Source of the DNA: Frankiaceae bacterium
Lineage (GTDB): Bacteria > Actinomycetota > Actinomycetes > JAFAQI01
Length of the DNA: 37,046 nucleotides
Direction: 5' to 3'
Assembly (NCBI GenBank): GCA_025929315.1
Contig: JAICMI010000010.1
Span: forward strand, 1 to 37,046
Numbering within the stretch: the stretch's first letter is position 1; the number at the start of each line of letters is the position of its first letter. The notes under the pieces are model-generated. The model was not told the origin of the DNA. It ran no database searches and worked only from the letters and a program-made list of their open reading frames with translations. The translations under genes and the position numbers were made by a program. Shown in pieces: positions 15,925 through 24,137 of the stretch.

Positions 15925-17055
15925 GTGCGCGTCGTTGTGCTTGGTGCCGGCTTCGGCGGACTCGAGCTCGCGACTCGGCTGTCCGAGGAGTTCGGCGAGG
16001 ACCTCGACCTCGTCCTGGTCGACCGCTCCGCCGCATTTGTCTTCGGGTTCGCAAAGCTCGATGTGATGTTCGGTCGCGAGACGCAGGACGCGGTCACCCA
16101 TCGCTATGCCGACATCGCCAAGCCGGGTGTCCGGTTCCTGCAGTCCACCATTCGCGCCATCGACCCGGCGACGAAGCGCGTCACCACCGACGACGAGGTG
16201 CTCGAGGCGGATGTCCTCGTCGTCGCGCTCGGCGCGGACCTCGACCCCGCCGCCATCCCCGGCCTCGTGGACTACGGGCACGAGTTCTACACCGTCGCCG
16301 GTGCTTTCGCGGTGCGCGAGGTGCTGGCGAACTTCGGTGGAGGCCGAGTCGTCGTGGGGGTCACCTCGACACCGTTCAAATGCCCCCCGGCACCGAGCGA
16401 GACCGCGCTCCTGATGCACGACTTCCTGCGCGACCGCGGACTTCTGCACTCCTCGCAGGTCTCGTTGGTCATGCCCCTCGGCGTACCCATCCCGCCGTCA
16501 CCGGAGGCGTCGACGGTGCTGCTCGAGGAGTTCGCTCGCCGTGGCATCGACTGGTATCCGGACCGGCTTGTCCGCGAGGTCGACGGCGGGCGCAAGGTGC
16601 TGACTCTGGCCGACGGCGACGAGCTGCCATGCGATCTGTTCCTGGCAGTGCCGCCGCACCGCGCGCCGCAGGTCCTCGTCGACGCCGGGCTGACCGACAA
16701 CGGATGGATTCCGGTCGACCCGCTGACGATGCAGACGTCGTACCCCGGCGTCTTTGCGGTCGGTGACGCCACCAGCGTCGGTACGCCGAAGGCCGGCGTG
16801 TTCGCCGAGGGTCAAGCAGCGGTCGCGGCGGATCGGATTGCGGCTCTGCTGCGCGGCGAGGAGCCGACGTCGACCTACGACGGACGCGGCCTCTGCTGGC
16901 TGCAGTTCGGCTGGGACTCGGTGGCCAAGGTGGATGTCACCTTCTCCGCAGGCGACCGGCCCTTTGGCACGATGCAGGGCCCGTCCGTCGAGCTGACCCG
17001 CGACAAGCAGGAGTTCGGCTCGTCGCGGGTCAGTCGCTGGTTCGGTCAGCCGTAG
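15925..17055 (+). CDS. FAD/NAD(P)-type disulfide oxidoreductase, SQR/NDH-2-like
   Basis: A 376-aa flavoprotein. VVLGAGFGGLELATRL with the GxGxxG pattern (7-12) binds FAD, and GVFAVGDAT (275-283) is the second FAD motif. FKCPPAPSE (151-159) places Cys153 in the CPPAP context seen in sulfide:quinone reductases and flavocytochrome c sulfide dehydrogenases. Cys324, in RGLCWLQFG, lies near the second redox cysteine of those families. A sulfide- or thiol-oxidising role with electrons passed to quinone is therefore possible; an NDH-2-like role is the alternative. No amphipathic C-terminal membrane anchor is obvious. It overlaps the convergent secreted-protein gene by 10 bases. Confidence 0.75.
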   Translation: MRVVVLGAGFGGLELATRLSEEFGEDLDLVLVDRSAAFVFGFAKLDVMFGRETQDAVTHRYADIAKPGVRFLQSTIRAIDPATKRVTTDDEVLEADVLVVALGADLDPAAIPGLVDYGHEFYTVAGAFAVREVLANFGGGRVVVGVTSTPFKCPPAPSETALLMHDFLRDRGLLHSSQVSLVMPLGVPIPPSPEASTVLLEEFARRGIDWYPDRLVREVDGGRKVLTLADGDELPCDLFLAVPPHRAPQVLVDAGLTDNGWIPVDPLTMQTSYPGVFAVGDATSVGTPKAGVFAEGQAAVAADRIAALLRGEEPTSTYDGRGLCWLQFGWDSVAKVDVTFSAGDRPFGTMQGPSVELTRDKQEFGSSRVSRWFGQP

Positions 17056-17471
17056 GTGGCGGTCGGCATCTGGAAGACGTGGTGCGCGTGCCGGGTGTCG
17101 ACTTCGACGCGGGTGAACAGCTCGCCGTGGTTCTTGGTGTCGCGGACGCGGTAGGCCGTGAACTCGGCGGCCTGCTCGTGGACCGTCCCACCCGCGCAGC
17201 TCGGCTTGCAGTCGTTGAAGTAGTAGGTGCCGCTGCCGTGCGCAGTCTTGACGGTCCACCAAGCGTAGGTGGCCTGCTTCAGCCCCGCGCCGCCGTCTGC
17301 GCAGAAGAAGATGTAGCTCTTCGGCTGGTATGTCGCCTTGGTGCAGGATGAGATGACCTTGACGCGCTGACTGCTCGGTGCGGCAGTGGCGCCCGCGGCG
17401 GGGACCACAGCGAGGGCGAGCGGGGCGATGGCGACCGGGACGATGGCGAGCAGGGCGATGTGCCGGAACAT
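17046..17471 (-). CDS. Small secreted protein with four conserved-type cysteines
   Basis: A 141-aa precursor. Residues 1 to about 34 form a signal peptide (MFRHIALLAIVPVAIAPLAL, then a cleavage-like AGATAA). The mature part has cysteines in ISSCTKATYQPKSYIFFCAD and NDCKPSCAGG, plus aromatic W-W and G-S-G-T-Y-Y segments. This C-x-x-A-x-Y-x-P/C-A-D-G layout resembles a small secreted family common in streptomycetes and relatives, function unknown to me. The ATG at 17471 has AGAGG about five bases upstream and is chosen because the signal peptide begins there; the frame extends upstream without any coding look. Confidence 0.72.
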   Translation of the reverse strand: MFRHIALLAIVPVAIAPLALAVVPAAGATAAPSSQRVKVISSCTKATYQPKSYIFFCADGGAGLKQATYAWWTVKTAHGSGTYYFNDCKPSCAGGTVHEQAAEFTAYRVRDTKNHGELFTRVEVDTRHAHHVFQMPTATYG

Positions 17472-17561
17472 GTGACCTCTTTCGTTGTAGACGTTCCGTG
17501 GCGTTCGACTCCTGACTGTGCACCTTGGTTGCTGCGCGAGGTGACTATTTTTCGATGACCC

Positions 17562-17567
17562 TAGAGT
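17562..17567 (+). promoter_or_regulatory. Leaderless -10 box of the SDR gene
   Basis: TAGAGT fits TANNNT and lies six bases before the GTG at 17574. No ribosome binding site is visible. Confidence 0.5.
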
Positions 17568-17573
17568 CGCCAC

Positions 17574-18407
17574 GTGACTAGTCGGCCCGTCGCGCTCGTC
17601 ACCGGGGCGAGCAGAGGCATCGGCCGGGCATGTGCGCACGCCCTGGCCGATGCGGGCTTCGACCTGGGGCTGACAGCGCGCACGCTGACCGAGGGGTCAG
17701 GCGTCGACGACTCCGATGCCGGCGGCGGAGCGTCGGTCGAAGGCAGCCTCGAACGCACGGCCGCAGAGGTGGCCGAGCGCGGCGGACGCGCGGTGGTGCA
17801 CACCGCCGACCTTCTCGATCTCGACTCCTTACGACGAGCCGTCGCAGCAACCGTTGACGAGCTGGGTCGGCTCGACGCGCTCGTCCTCAACGCGGTGCAC
17901 ACCGGCGCGGGCAGCATGCTTCGTCTCGCCGACATCTCGCCGGAGCTGCTCACGACGAAGCTGACGGCCAACGTCGTCGCTCAGCTCGCTGTCGTGCAGG
18001 CCGCGTTGCCCGTGATGCTCGACCAGGGCGGTGGTCGCATCATCGCGATCACCTCCTACTCGGCCACGCACGATCCGCCGGCCCCGGTCGGTGAGGGTGG
18101 CTGGGGCTACGCGTACGCCGCGTCCAAGGCGGGGTTCCATCGGCTGGCCGGCTTCCTCGCCGTCGAACACGGCCCGCAGGGAATCGTTGCGGTCAACGTC
18201 GATCCCGGTCATGTGACGACCGAGCGGATGGCGGCCAACGCTGCGCGGCTCGGGCTCGAAGGTCACTATGCCGGGGCGCCGCCATCGGCACCCGCGGCCG
18301 CGGTTGCCTGGTTGGCCACTGCCGAGGAAGCGCGCGAGCTCAACGGTCAGACGGTCGAGGGACTGCGGTTGGTGCTGCAGCGCGGCCTGCACCCCGACTG
18401 GCGCTGA
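17574..18407 (+). CDS. Short-chain dehydrogenase/reductase
   Basis: A 277-aa classical SDR. TGASRGIG (10-17) is the cofactor glycine motif. The catalytic set is Ser161 or Ser163 (ITSYS) with Tyr181 and Lys185 in YAASK. The usual NAG appears as NAVHTG (106-111). An insertion rich in Asp, Gly and Ser (about 40-58) after the second strand is unusual for this family and enlarges the cofactor-side loop. An arginine after the second strand (LTAR) favours NADPH, by family rules. It would interconvert a hydroxyl and a keto group, possibly on a CoA ester of the pathway. It converges on the SnoaL-like gene with three bases between stops. Confidence 0.85.
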   Translation: MTSRPVALVTGASRGIGRACAHALADAGFDLGLTARTLTEGSGVDDSDAGGGASVEGSLERTAAEVAERGGRAVVHTADLLDLDSLRRAVAATVDELGRLDALVLNAVHTGAGSMLRLADISPELLTTKLTANVVAQLAVVQAALPVMLDQGGGRIIAITSYSATHDPPAPVGEGGWGYAYAASKAGFHRLAGFLAVEHGPQGIVAVNVDPGHVTTERMAANAARLGLEGHYAGAPPSAPAAAVAWLATAEEARELNGQTVEGLRLVLQRGLHPDWR

Positions 18408-18410
18408 CCT

Positions 18411-18845
18411 TCAGTCGACGGGAAGTGTCGACGCCCACTGGACGTGAACCTCACGGCGCATGAACAGCCAAGGACCCGACGTCCGGGCAAACGTGTCGAG
18501 ATAGCGGATGTAGAGCACTCGGTCGCTCTTGCGTCCGTCCTTGTCCGTCACATGATGCGCCGTGCACAGGGTCTCGCCCGTGGCGTGCGCGCCATCGACC
18601 GTCGAGGAGTGGCTCGAGATCGTGTGATGCGTCGCGGCGTAGCGGCTCAGGCCGCTGACCGCTTTTGCGACGGCGGCTCGACCCTCGTTCTCGCCCGTCG
18701 GTTTGCCCGTGGTCGGGTCCATCCACGTGGCGAGCACGCCGTCCTCGGTGAAGAGGTCTGCCACCGCGTTGCCGTCCGCACGGTCAACCGCCTGCGCATA
18801 ACGCTCGACGAGCTCGTGCAGCTCGCGCCTTTCACCTGCAGTCAT
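18411..18845 (-). CDS. SnoaL-like (NTF2-fold) protein
   Basis: A 144-aa protein of the SnoaL/NTF2-like alpha+beta-barrel superfamily. It has an N-terminal helix (RRELHELVERYAQAVDRADG), the acid-rich DLFTEDGVL strand and a curved sheet with TTHHTIS-type His residues. Members are small isomerases, cyclases, hydratases or ligand-binding proteins. SnoaL-like proteins often sit in steroid and polyketide clusters. It overlaps the LLM oxidoreductase stop by four bases (ATGA) and is its operon partner, so it probably acts on the same substrate. The fold is clear, the activity is not. Confidence 0.78.
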   Translation of the reverse strand: MTAGERRELHELVERYAQAVDRADGNAVADLFTEDGVLATWMDPTTGKPTGENEGRAAVAKAVSGLSRYAATHHTISSHSSTVDGAHATGETLCTAHHVTDKDGRKSDRVLYIRYLDTFARTSGPWLFMRREVHVQWASTLPVD

Positions 18846-19702
18846 GCCGTCACCGCCCGGAACTCGTCGACCACGTCGGCTAGCCGAGCCATCACGTCGG
18901 CGGGTTTCACATCGATGGACATCGCGTTGATGTAGACGTTGGTGACGCCGGCGTCGACCAGCTCGGCAACGTTATCCATCGAGCGCACCGGGGCCTGTAT
19001 CTCGATGGGTCGATCGCTCCCGGCGCGCAGCTCTGCTGCCCCCGCCCGGATGTCCTCGACTGTCGCACCCATGATCGGGATCCAACCGTCGCCGAGCTCG
19101 AGCACCCGACGGCGGGTGCGCGCGTTGAAGGTCCCGGAGAACCAGACCGGCAGCCTCGGCTGCACGGGCTGCGGGGAGCAGAAGACGTCGTCGAACGTCA
19201 CGGTCGACGACGAGTACGACGCGGGCAGCTGCGACCACAGCGTCCGGCAAGCCGCGACAGTGTCGTCGAGCAGCTTGCCGCGCTGATCGAAGTCGAGTCC
19301 GGATGCGTCGTACTCCTCGCGTTGCCAGCCAACCCCGACGCCGAGGTCGACGCGTCCCCCGGACAGCACGTCCAGGGTCGCGACCGTCTTGGCGAGCACC
19401 GGCGCCGGCCGAAGGGGCGCGATGATGATGCCCGTCGCCAACCGCACCCGTTGGGTCGCGCCCGCGATCGCTGACAAGCAGGTCAGCGGCTCCAGCCACG
19501 GGCCGTCCGGCGGCGTCGGGAACCGCCCCCAGACATAGGCATCGGTGTTGCGACCCATGAGCACGTGGTCGGTGACCACGAGCCGGTCGACGCCGGCGTC
19601 GTCTGCGGCGCGGGCCAGGTCGAGCAGCAGCGACCAGTCCCGGTCGAACCACTCGCCGAAGTTGGGCAGACCGAGGCTGAGCGTCGGTGACCGACCGTCC
19701 AT
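18842..19702 (-). CDS. LLM-class F420-dependent oxidoreductase
   Basis: A 286-aa TIM-barrel protein of the luciferase-like monooxygenase class, the group that in actinomycetes mostly uses coenzyme F420. Typical features are GLPNFGEWFDR near the N terminus, VVTDHVLMG (42-50), and the long family signature from TGIIIAPLRP (90-99) through SGGRVDLGVGVGWQREEY (114-131). It probably moves hydride between F420 and a hydroxyl, keto or enoyl group of the pathway substrate. The ATG at 19702 lies at the edge of a perfect inverted repeat (19701-19723), which suggests tight repression. It is coupled downstream to a SnoaL-like gene. FMN use cannot be excluded. Confidence 0.83.
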   Translation of the reverse strand: MDGRSPTLSLGLPNFGEWFDRDWSLLLDLARAADDAGVDRLVVTDHVLMGRNTDAYVWGRFPTPPDGPWLEPLTCLSAIAGATQRVRLATGIIIAPLRPAPVLAKTVATLDVLSGGRVDLGVGVGWQREEYDASGLDFDQRGKLLDDTVAACRTLWSQLPASYSSSTVTFDDVFCSPQPVQPRLPVWFSGTFNARTRRRVLELGDGWIPIMGATVEDIRAGAAELRAGSDRPIEIQAPVRSMDNVAELVDAGVTNVYINAMSIDVKPADVMARLADVVDEFRAVTA

Positions 19703-19723
19703 ATCTGACACCCTTTCAGATAT
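19701..19723. promoter_or_regulatory. Operator A: perfect inverted repeat in the LLM/FadD divergent promoter
   Basis: ATATCTGA and TCAGATAT form perfect 8-base arms around a 7-base spacer. The site covers the 5' end of the LLM gene and overlaps the -10 box of the FadD gene, so a bound repressor would block both. Read on the minus strand, its 19-base core matches the site at 34451-34469 in 17 of 19 positions. Confidence 0.7.
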
Positions 19724-19726
19724 CGT
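19721..19726 (+). promoter_or_regulatory. Leaderless -10 box of the FadD gene at 19734
   Basis: TATCGT fits TANNNT, lies seven bases before the ATG and overlaps the right arm of operator A. Confidence 0.5.
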
Positions 19727-19733
19727 CGCGAGC

Positions 19734-21305
19734 ATGTCTTCGGCTGATCTGCACCGCCCGGCATTCATGCCCGACCTGCTCGTCGCGGCCCTCACCCGGC
19801 ACGCCGACAAGCCCGCGGTCTACCTCGGTGACGAGGTCCTGACCGGCTCGCAGGTGGCCGCCGAGATGAGCCGATACGTGCAGGCCTACACCTCACTCGG
19901 GATCGGTGAGCACCACCCGATCGCGATGCTGTCGAAGAACCGGCCCGAGGTGCTGTTCACCATGGGCGCCAACATGCTGCCGCCCTGCCGGAGCACGTCG
20001 TTGCACCCGATGGGGTCGGTCGACGACCAGGCCTACGTGCTCGAGGACGCCGGCGTCGAGACGCTCGTGTTCGACCCGACCGGCTTCGAGGAGCGGGCCG
20101 CCGAGCTGCGCGACCGCGTGCCGGGACTGAAGACCTTGCTGGCGCTCGGTCCGAGTGAGGTCGGCACCGATCTGATCGCGCTCGCCAAGACGTTCGAAGC
20201 GAAGCCGTTGCAGGCTCCGGTCGTCGATCCGGAAGAGGTGACCGGTCTCACCTACACGGGCGGTACGACGGGCAAGAGCAAAGGCGTCATGCAGACCTAC
20301 CGGTCCGGGGCGACGTTGTGCCAGATCCAGATGTCGGAGTGGGAGTGGCCGGAAGATGTCCGCTTCCTCATCTCGACGCCGCTGTCACACGCCGGCGCAG
20401 CGTTCTTCATCCCGACGCTGCTGCGTGGCGGGTCGATCGTCGTGCTCCCCGGCTTCGAGCCCACCTCTGTCTTCGAGGCGATCCAGAAGTACAAGATCAC
20501 CGCGACGATGCTCGTGCCGACGATGCTCTACATCCTCATGGACCACCCCGACCGGGAGAACTACGACCTGTCGAGCCTCGAGACCGTCTACTACGGCGCA
20601 TCGGCGATGTCGCCGACCCGGCTCAAGGAGGCCATCGGCAAGTTCGGCTCGATCTTCTTCCAGTTCTTCGGCCAGTCCGAGTGCGGCATGACGATCGCCG
20701 TGCTGAAGAAGGGCGAGCACGACACCAACGACCTGGCGCGGCTCGGCACGTGTGGTCGCGCGGTGCCATGGCTGAAGGTCGCGTTGCTCGATGACGAGCT
20801 CAACGAGGTGCCGGACGGTGAGCCGGGCGAGATCTGCGTGCGCGGTCCGCTCGTCATGAAGGGCTACTGGAACAAGCCCGAGCAGACCGAGGAGGCACTC
20901 AAGGGCGGCTGGTTGCACACCGGCGACATCGCCCGCAAGGACGCGCAGGGTTTTCTGACGATCGTCGACCGCAAGAAGGACATGATCGTGTCCGGCGGGT
21001 TCAACGTCTTCCCGCGGGAGATCGAGGACGTCATCTCGACGCATCCCGGCGTCGCGCAGGTTGCCGTGATCGGTGTCCCGGACGAGAAGTGGGGCGAGGC
21101 CGTCAAGGCTGTTGTCATCCGTCGTCCCGACGCGACCGTCGAGGCGGACGAGCTGATCGCTCTCGTCAAGGACCGCAAGGGAGCGGTGCACCAGCCCAAG
21201 TCTGTCGACTTCGTCGACGCGATCCCGCTGTCTGCCCTCGGCAAGCCGGACAAGAAGACGCTGCGCGCGCAGTACTGGTCGGGCTCCGACCGCCAGGTCA
21301 ACTAG
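19734..21305 (+). CDS. Acyl-CoA synthetase (AMP-forming, FadD family)
   Basis: A 523-aa ANL-superfamily ligase. The P-loop is YTGGTTGKSKG (174-184). FFGQSECGM is the adenine-side motif, HTGDIARKD the ribose-binding Asp motif, and DRKKDMIVSGGFNVFPREIE the hinge region. The C-terminal lysine is Lys504 in LGKPDK. It makes an acyl-CoA from a free acid. The ATG at 19734 is chosen over upstream in-frame starts because these would run through operator A into the divergent gene, and a TATCGT box lies seven bases upstream. Control by operator A suggests that its substrate, or the derived CoA ester, is the inducer. Confidence 0.88.
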   Translation: MSSADLHRPAFMPDLLVAALTRHADKPAVYLGDEVLTGSQVAAEMSRYVQAYTSLGIGEHHPIAMLSKNRPEVLFTMGANMLPPCRSTSLHPMGSVDDQAYVLEDAGVETLVFDPTGFEERAAELRDRVPGLKTLLALGPSEVGTDLIALAKTFEAKPLQAPVVDPEEVTGLTYTGGTTGKSKGVMQTYRSGATLCQIQMSEWEWPEDVRFLISTPLSHAGAAFFIPTLLRGGSIVVLPGFEPTSVFEAIQKYKITATMLVPTMLYILMDHPDRENYDLSSLETVYYGASAMSPTRLKEAIGKFGSIFFQFFGQSECGMTIAVLKKGEHDTNDLARLGTCGRAVPWLKVALLDDELNEVPDGEPGEICVRGPLVMKGYWNKPEQTEEALKGGWLHTGDIARKDAQGFLTIVDRKKDMIVSGGFNVFPREIEDVISTHPGVAQVAVIGVPDEKWGEAVKAVVIRRPDATVEADELIALVKDRKGAVHQPKSVDFVDAIPLSALGKPDKKTLRAQYWSGSDRQVN

Positions 21306-21757
21306 CTCGTTCGAAGATGCTGGGACAGGTCGCCGACATGGTCGATCGCGTAGCGCCGCTGCGCGAAGTGCCACTGTCCGCCGTCGTCGCAGCTGAACCT
21401 GTCGGCATAGCGGCCCGTCACGATCGGCTGCAACTGCAGCGCCTCCGTGCCTTGGAAGACGACGTACGACGAGGTGCACGTCGCACTGTCGCCATCGACG
21501 GTGATCACCGGGTTGGCCGTCACGTGGCGCGTGCGTGGCTTGCCGTCGTGCCCGGCACGCCCATCGACGTCGTACAGGATCGTTTGCCGCTCCCACATGG
21601 CGCGCATCTCCGCGGCGCCGGTGGCGAAGACGTTGCCATGTTCGTCCGCGAGGGACGCGCGCGCGAACAGCTCCGCGAGTCCTGCGAAGTCACCAGCGTC
21701 CATCAGCTCGCAGTAGCGGCCGAGCAGGTTGCGGATCGCCTCGTGCGCGTCACTCAT
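21302..21757 (-). CDS. SnoaL-like (NTF2-fold) protein
   Basis: A 151-aa NTF2-fold protein. The N-terminal helix EAIRNLLGRYCELMDAGDF leads to AGLAELFARASL, and the sheet includes HVTANPVITVDGDSATCTSSYVVF, the common core of this superfamily. It could be an isomerase, dehydratase or binding protein. The start is uncertain: ATG at 21757 gives MSDAHEAI, and a second ATG at 21769 would add four residues. It converges on the FadD gene at 19734 with four overlapping bases and is divergent from the next FadD gene, 32 bases away. Confidence 0.75.
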   Translation of the reverse strand: MSDAHEAIRNLLGRYCELMDAGDFAGLAELFARASLADEHGNVFATGAAEMRAMWERQTILYDVDGRAGHDGKPRTRHVTANPVITVDGDSATCTSSYVVFQGTEALQLQPIVTGRYADRFSCDDGGQWHFAQRRYAIDHVGDLSQHLRTS

Positions 21758-21789
21758 GGCCGTGACCATTGCACAAGGGGGCAGGCCGC

Positions 21790-23298
21790 ATGAGTCCACT
21801 GTCCTACGAGCTGACGCAGGAAGAAGTGTTCGGTGTGCCGATGACGGTGTTCGCCGAACGGCACCGGTCACTGCGGGAGCTGCTCGACGCCTCGCTGGAG
21901 TTCGGCGACCAGGACTACGTCGTCGACGGCGGGCGACGCATCACTTACGGCGAGCATCACGCGGCGGTCGGTCGCGTCGCGGCATGGCTGGCTTCGAGGG
22001 GCGTGGGCAAGGGTGACCGAGTCGCCATCCTCGGCTGGAACTCGATCGAATGGGTGACCACGTTCTGGGCGTCGGTGTCGCTCGGCGCGATTGCTGTCGG
22101 CCTGAACGCCTGGTGGTCGCCCGCGGAGCTTGCTCTGGCGATGGCCGACTGCGAGCCCACCCTGGTGATCGATGACATGGTGGAGATCGCGGCCGCCGTC
22201 GCGGACACAAAGACCGTGCCGTTGCCGGACGTGCCGATCGATGAGGACGACCCGGCGGTCATCCTCTACACGAGCGGGACGACGGGGCGAGCCAAGGGCG
22301 CGACCCACTCGCACCGCAACGTCATCGCACTCGTGCAGGCGCAGCAGCACCTGATCAGCCAGCGACTGCCACCCGGCATGACGCTGCCGCCGGCGCGCAT
22401 CCTCAACAGCACACCGCTCTTCCACGTGGCCGGACTGCACAACGGCGTGATCGCCGGCATGGGAGTCGGATCGGCCACGATCTGGCAGCCCGGGCGGTTC
22501 GATGCAGAAAAGACGCTGCGGTTGCTCGAGAGCGAGCGATGCACATCGTGGGCGACGATGCCGACGACGTTGTGGCGCGGACTGCACCAACCGTTGGCGC
22601 CGCAGATCGACACAAGCAGCTTGCAGCACATCGGTGGTGGTGGCGCTGCCTGGTCGCCGGCGCTGCAACGCAAGATCCGGGAAGTCTTCGGGCCGCAGGT
22701 GACCTGGGGCATCGGCTACGGCCAGACCGAGTGCACCGCACTAGCGACGTCGGCGTCGTACGCCGAGCTGCAGGAGAGCCCGACATCGGTCGGCAAGCCG
22801 GTCGCAACCGTTGAGGTCAAGACCGACGAGAGCGGCGAGATCCTCGTCCGCGGTCCGATGGTCATGCTGGGCTACTGGCGCAACGACGAGGCGACGCGAG
22901 CGATCATCGATGACCAGCGGTGGCTGCGTACCGGTGACCTGGGCGAGATCCGCGACGGCTCGCTCTATCTGTCCACCCGGCGCACGGACTTGATCCTGCG
23001 CGGCGCCGAGAACGTCTATCCCGCGGAGATCGAGAACTGTCTCGAGGAACACCCGGCGGTCGACGAGGTCGCTGTCGTCGGAGTTCCTGACGACGAGTTC
23101 GGGCAACAGGTGGCTGCTGTGATCGTGCCGCCCGCCGGCCTGCGGGTCGACGAGGGCGAGCTCGCCGCCTTCGTCAAGGAGCGACTGGCTTACTACAAGG
23201 TGCCGTCGCGCTGGTTCATCCAGGACGCACCACTGCCGCGGACGGTGACAGGAAAGGTCATCCGCGCAGACGTCATCACTCAGCTCGGGGAGATCTAA
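21790..23298 (+). CDS. Acyl-CoA synthetase (AMP-forming, FadD family)
   Basis: A 502-aa ANL-superfamily ligase, the third in the window. The P-loop YTSGTTGRAKG is at 160-170, GYGQTECTA is the A5 motif, LRTGDLGEI the Asp motif, and STRRTDLILRGAENVYPAEI the hinge. The C-terminal lysine is Lys489 in VTGK. ATG at 21790 is preferred to a TTG seven codons upstream because GGGGGCAGG precedes it. Its stop directly abuts the ATG of the 276-aa unknown protein, which must be co-translated and probably acts on the same compound. Its sequence differs clearly from the ligases at 9354 and 19734, so it is not a recent duplicate. Confidence 0.87.
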   Translation: MSPLSYELTQEEVFGVPMTVFAERHRSLRELLDASLEFGDQDYVVDGGRRITYGEHHAAVGRVAAWLASRGVGKGDRVAILGWNSIEWVTTFWASVSLGAIAVGLNAWWSPAELALAMADCEPTLVIDDMVEIAAAVADTKTVPLPDVPIDEDDPAVILYTSGTTGRAKGATHSHRNVIALVQAQQHLISQRLPPGMTLPPARILNSTPLFHVAGLHNGVIAGMGVGSATIWQPGRFDAEKTLRLLESERCTSWATMPTTLWRGLHQPLAPQIDTSSLQHIGGGGAAWSPALQRKIREVFGPQVTWGIGYGQTECTALATSASYAELQESPTSVGKPVATVEVKTDESGEILVRGPMVMLGYWRNDEATRAIIDDQRWLRTGDLGEIRDGSLYLSTRRTDLILRGAENVYPAEIENCLEEHPAVDEVAVVGVPDDEFGQQVAAVIVPPAGLRVDEGELAAFVKERLAYYKVPSRWFIQDAPLPRTVTGKVIRADVITQLGEI

Positions 23299-24129
23299 AT
23301 GAGCCTGCCGACCAACTATCCGCTCGAGGCCTTCGGCGTCGAGGACTATCCGATCAAGGTCGGTTCGATGTTGCTGACGCTCGTTGATCCCCACCAGGGC
23401 TTCGAAGCGGCTTACAACCGCTGGTACGAGCGCGACCACTACATCGCGGGTTGCCTGGTCGGCCCCTACAACTTCGCCGGGTCGCGCTGGGTGGCGACAC
23501 GGGAGATGAAGGACCTGCGCTGGGGAACCACCGCGGTCGCTGATCCGATCGACGCCGGGTCCTATGTGGCGATCTACTGGCTCGAGAAGGGCCATCACGA
23601 GGACTGGGATGCGTGGGCACTCCCACAGGTGCACTCGCTCTATGCCAGCGGACGTGGCTTCAACGAGCGGTCGCACGTGCACACGGTGACGTTCGACTAC
23701 GTCGGAACGACCTATCGCGACCCTGACCCGGTCCCGGTCGAGCTCGCCCTCGACCACCACTACGCGGCGATCGTCGGGGTGTGGCTCGATGGCCGCGCCG
23801 GTGACGCAGCGGACCTGCACGGGCGGCTGGCCGGACCGCTGAAGGAGCTGCTCGACGGTTCGCAGATCGAGATCGCGTCCGACTGGACGCCACGGCCTGA
23901 GTTCCGCAACTCGCGTGACAGCGCGCCGATGTCACTCGGTTCACCCGGTGGTCAGGAGAACCGGGTCTGCCAGCTGTTCTTCGTCGACGGCGACGTGCGG
24001 AACTCATTGCCGCGCTTCCGCGACTACACCGACCGGCTCGCAGCCGACGGCGTCGCCGACACCTTGCTGGTCGCGCCCTTCCTACGTACCAACGTCGGCA
24101 CGGACGACTACGTCGACCAGCTCTGGTGA
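23299..24129 (+). CDS. Unrecognised 276-aa protein, possibly two dimeric alpha/beta-barrel domains
   Basis: I do not recognise this protein firmly. The segment FEAAYNRWYERDHYIAGCLV (about 35-54) resembles the W-Y-x-x-x-H motif of EthD/Dabb-type dimeric alpha/beta barrels, in which a His lines the pocket. A second alpha+beta unit may occupy about 155-270, ending in LLVAPFLRTNVGTDDYVDQLW. It has many acidic and aromatic residues and no signal peptide or membrane segment, so it should be cytoplasmic. It follows the FadD stop with no gap (TAAATG). Proteins of this fold often bind or rearrange aromatic, steroid or polyketide molecules, so a substrate-specific role after CoA activation is reasonable, but this is inference. 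Confidence 0.65.
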   Translation: MSLPTNYPLEAFGVEDYPIKVGSMLLTLVDPHQGFEAAYNRWYERDHYIAGCLVGPYNFAGSRWVATREMKDLRWGTTAVADPIDAGSYVAIYWLEKGHHEDWDAWALPQVHSLYASGRGFNERSHVHTVTFDYVGTTYRDPDPVPVELALDHHYAAIVGVWLDGRAGDAADLHGRLAGPLKELLDGSQIEIASDWTPRPEFRNSRDSAPMSLGSPGGQENRVCQLFFVDGDVRNSLPRFRDYTDRLAADGVADTLLVAPFLRTNVGTDDYVDQLW

Positions 24130-24137
24130 CCGCAGCC

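Noticed and set aside
20385-21596. A 403-codon minus-strand frame antisense to the FadD gene
   Set aside because: Composition is typical of antisense frames in GC-rich genes (HRRR, DDRP runs), with no domain. The plus-strand ligase has all ANL motifs.
22741-23820. A 359-codon minus-strand frame across the FadD/276-aa junction
   Set aside because: It is antisense to two well supported genes and shows no motif or ribosome binding site.
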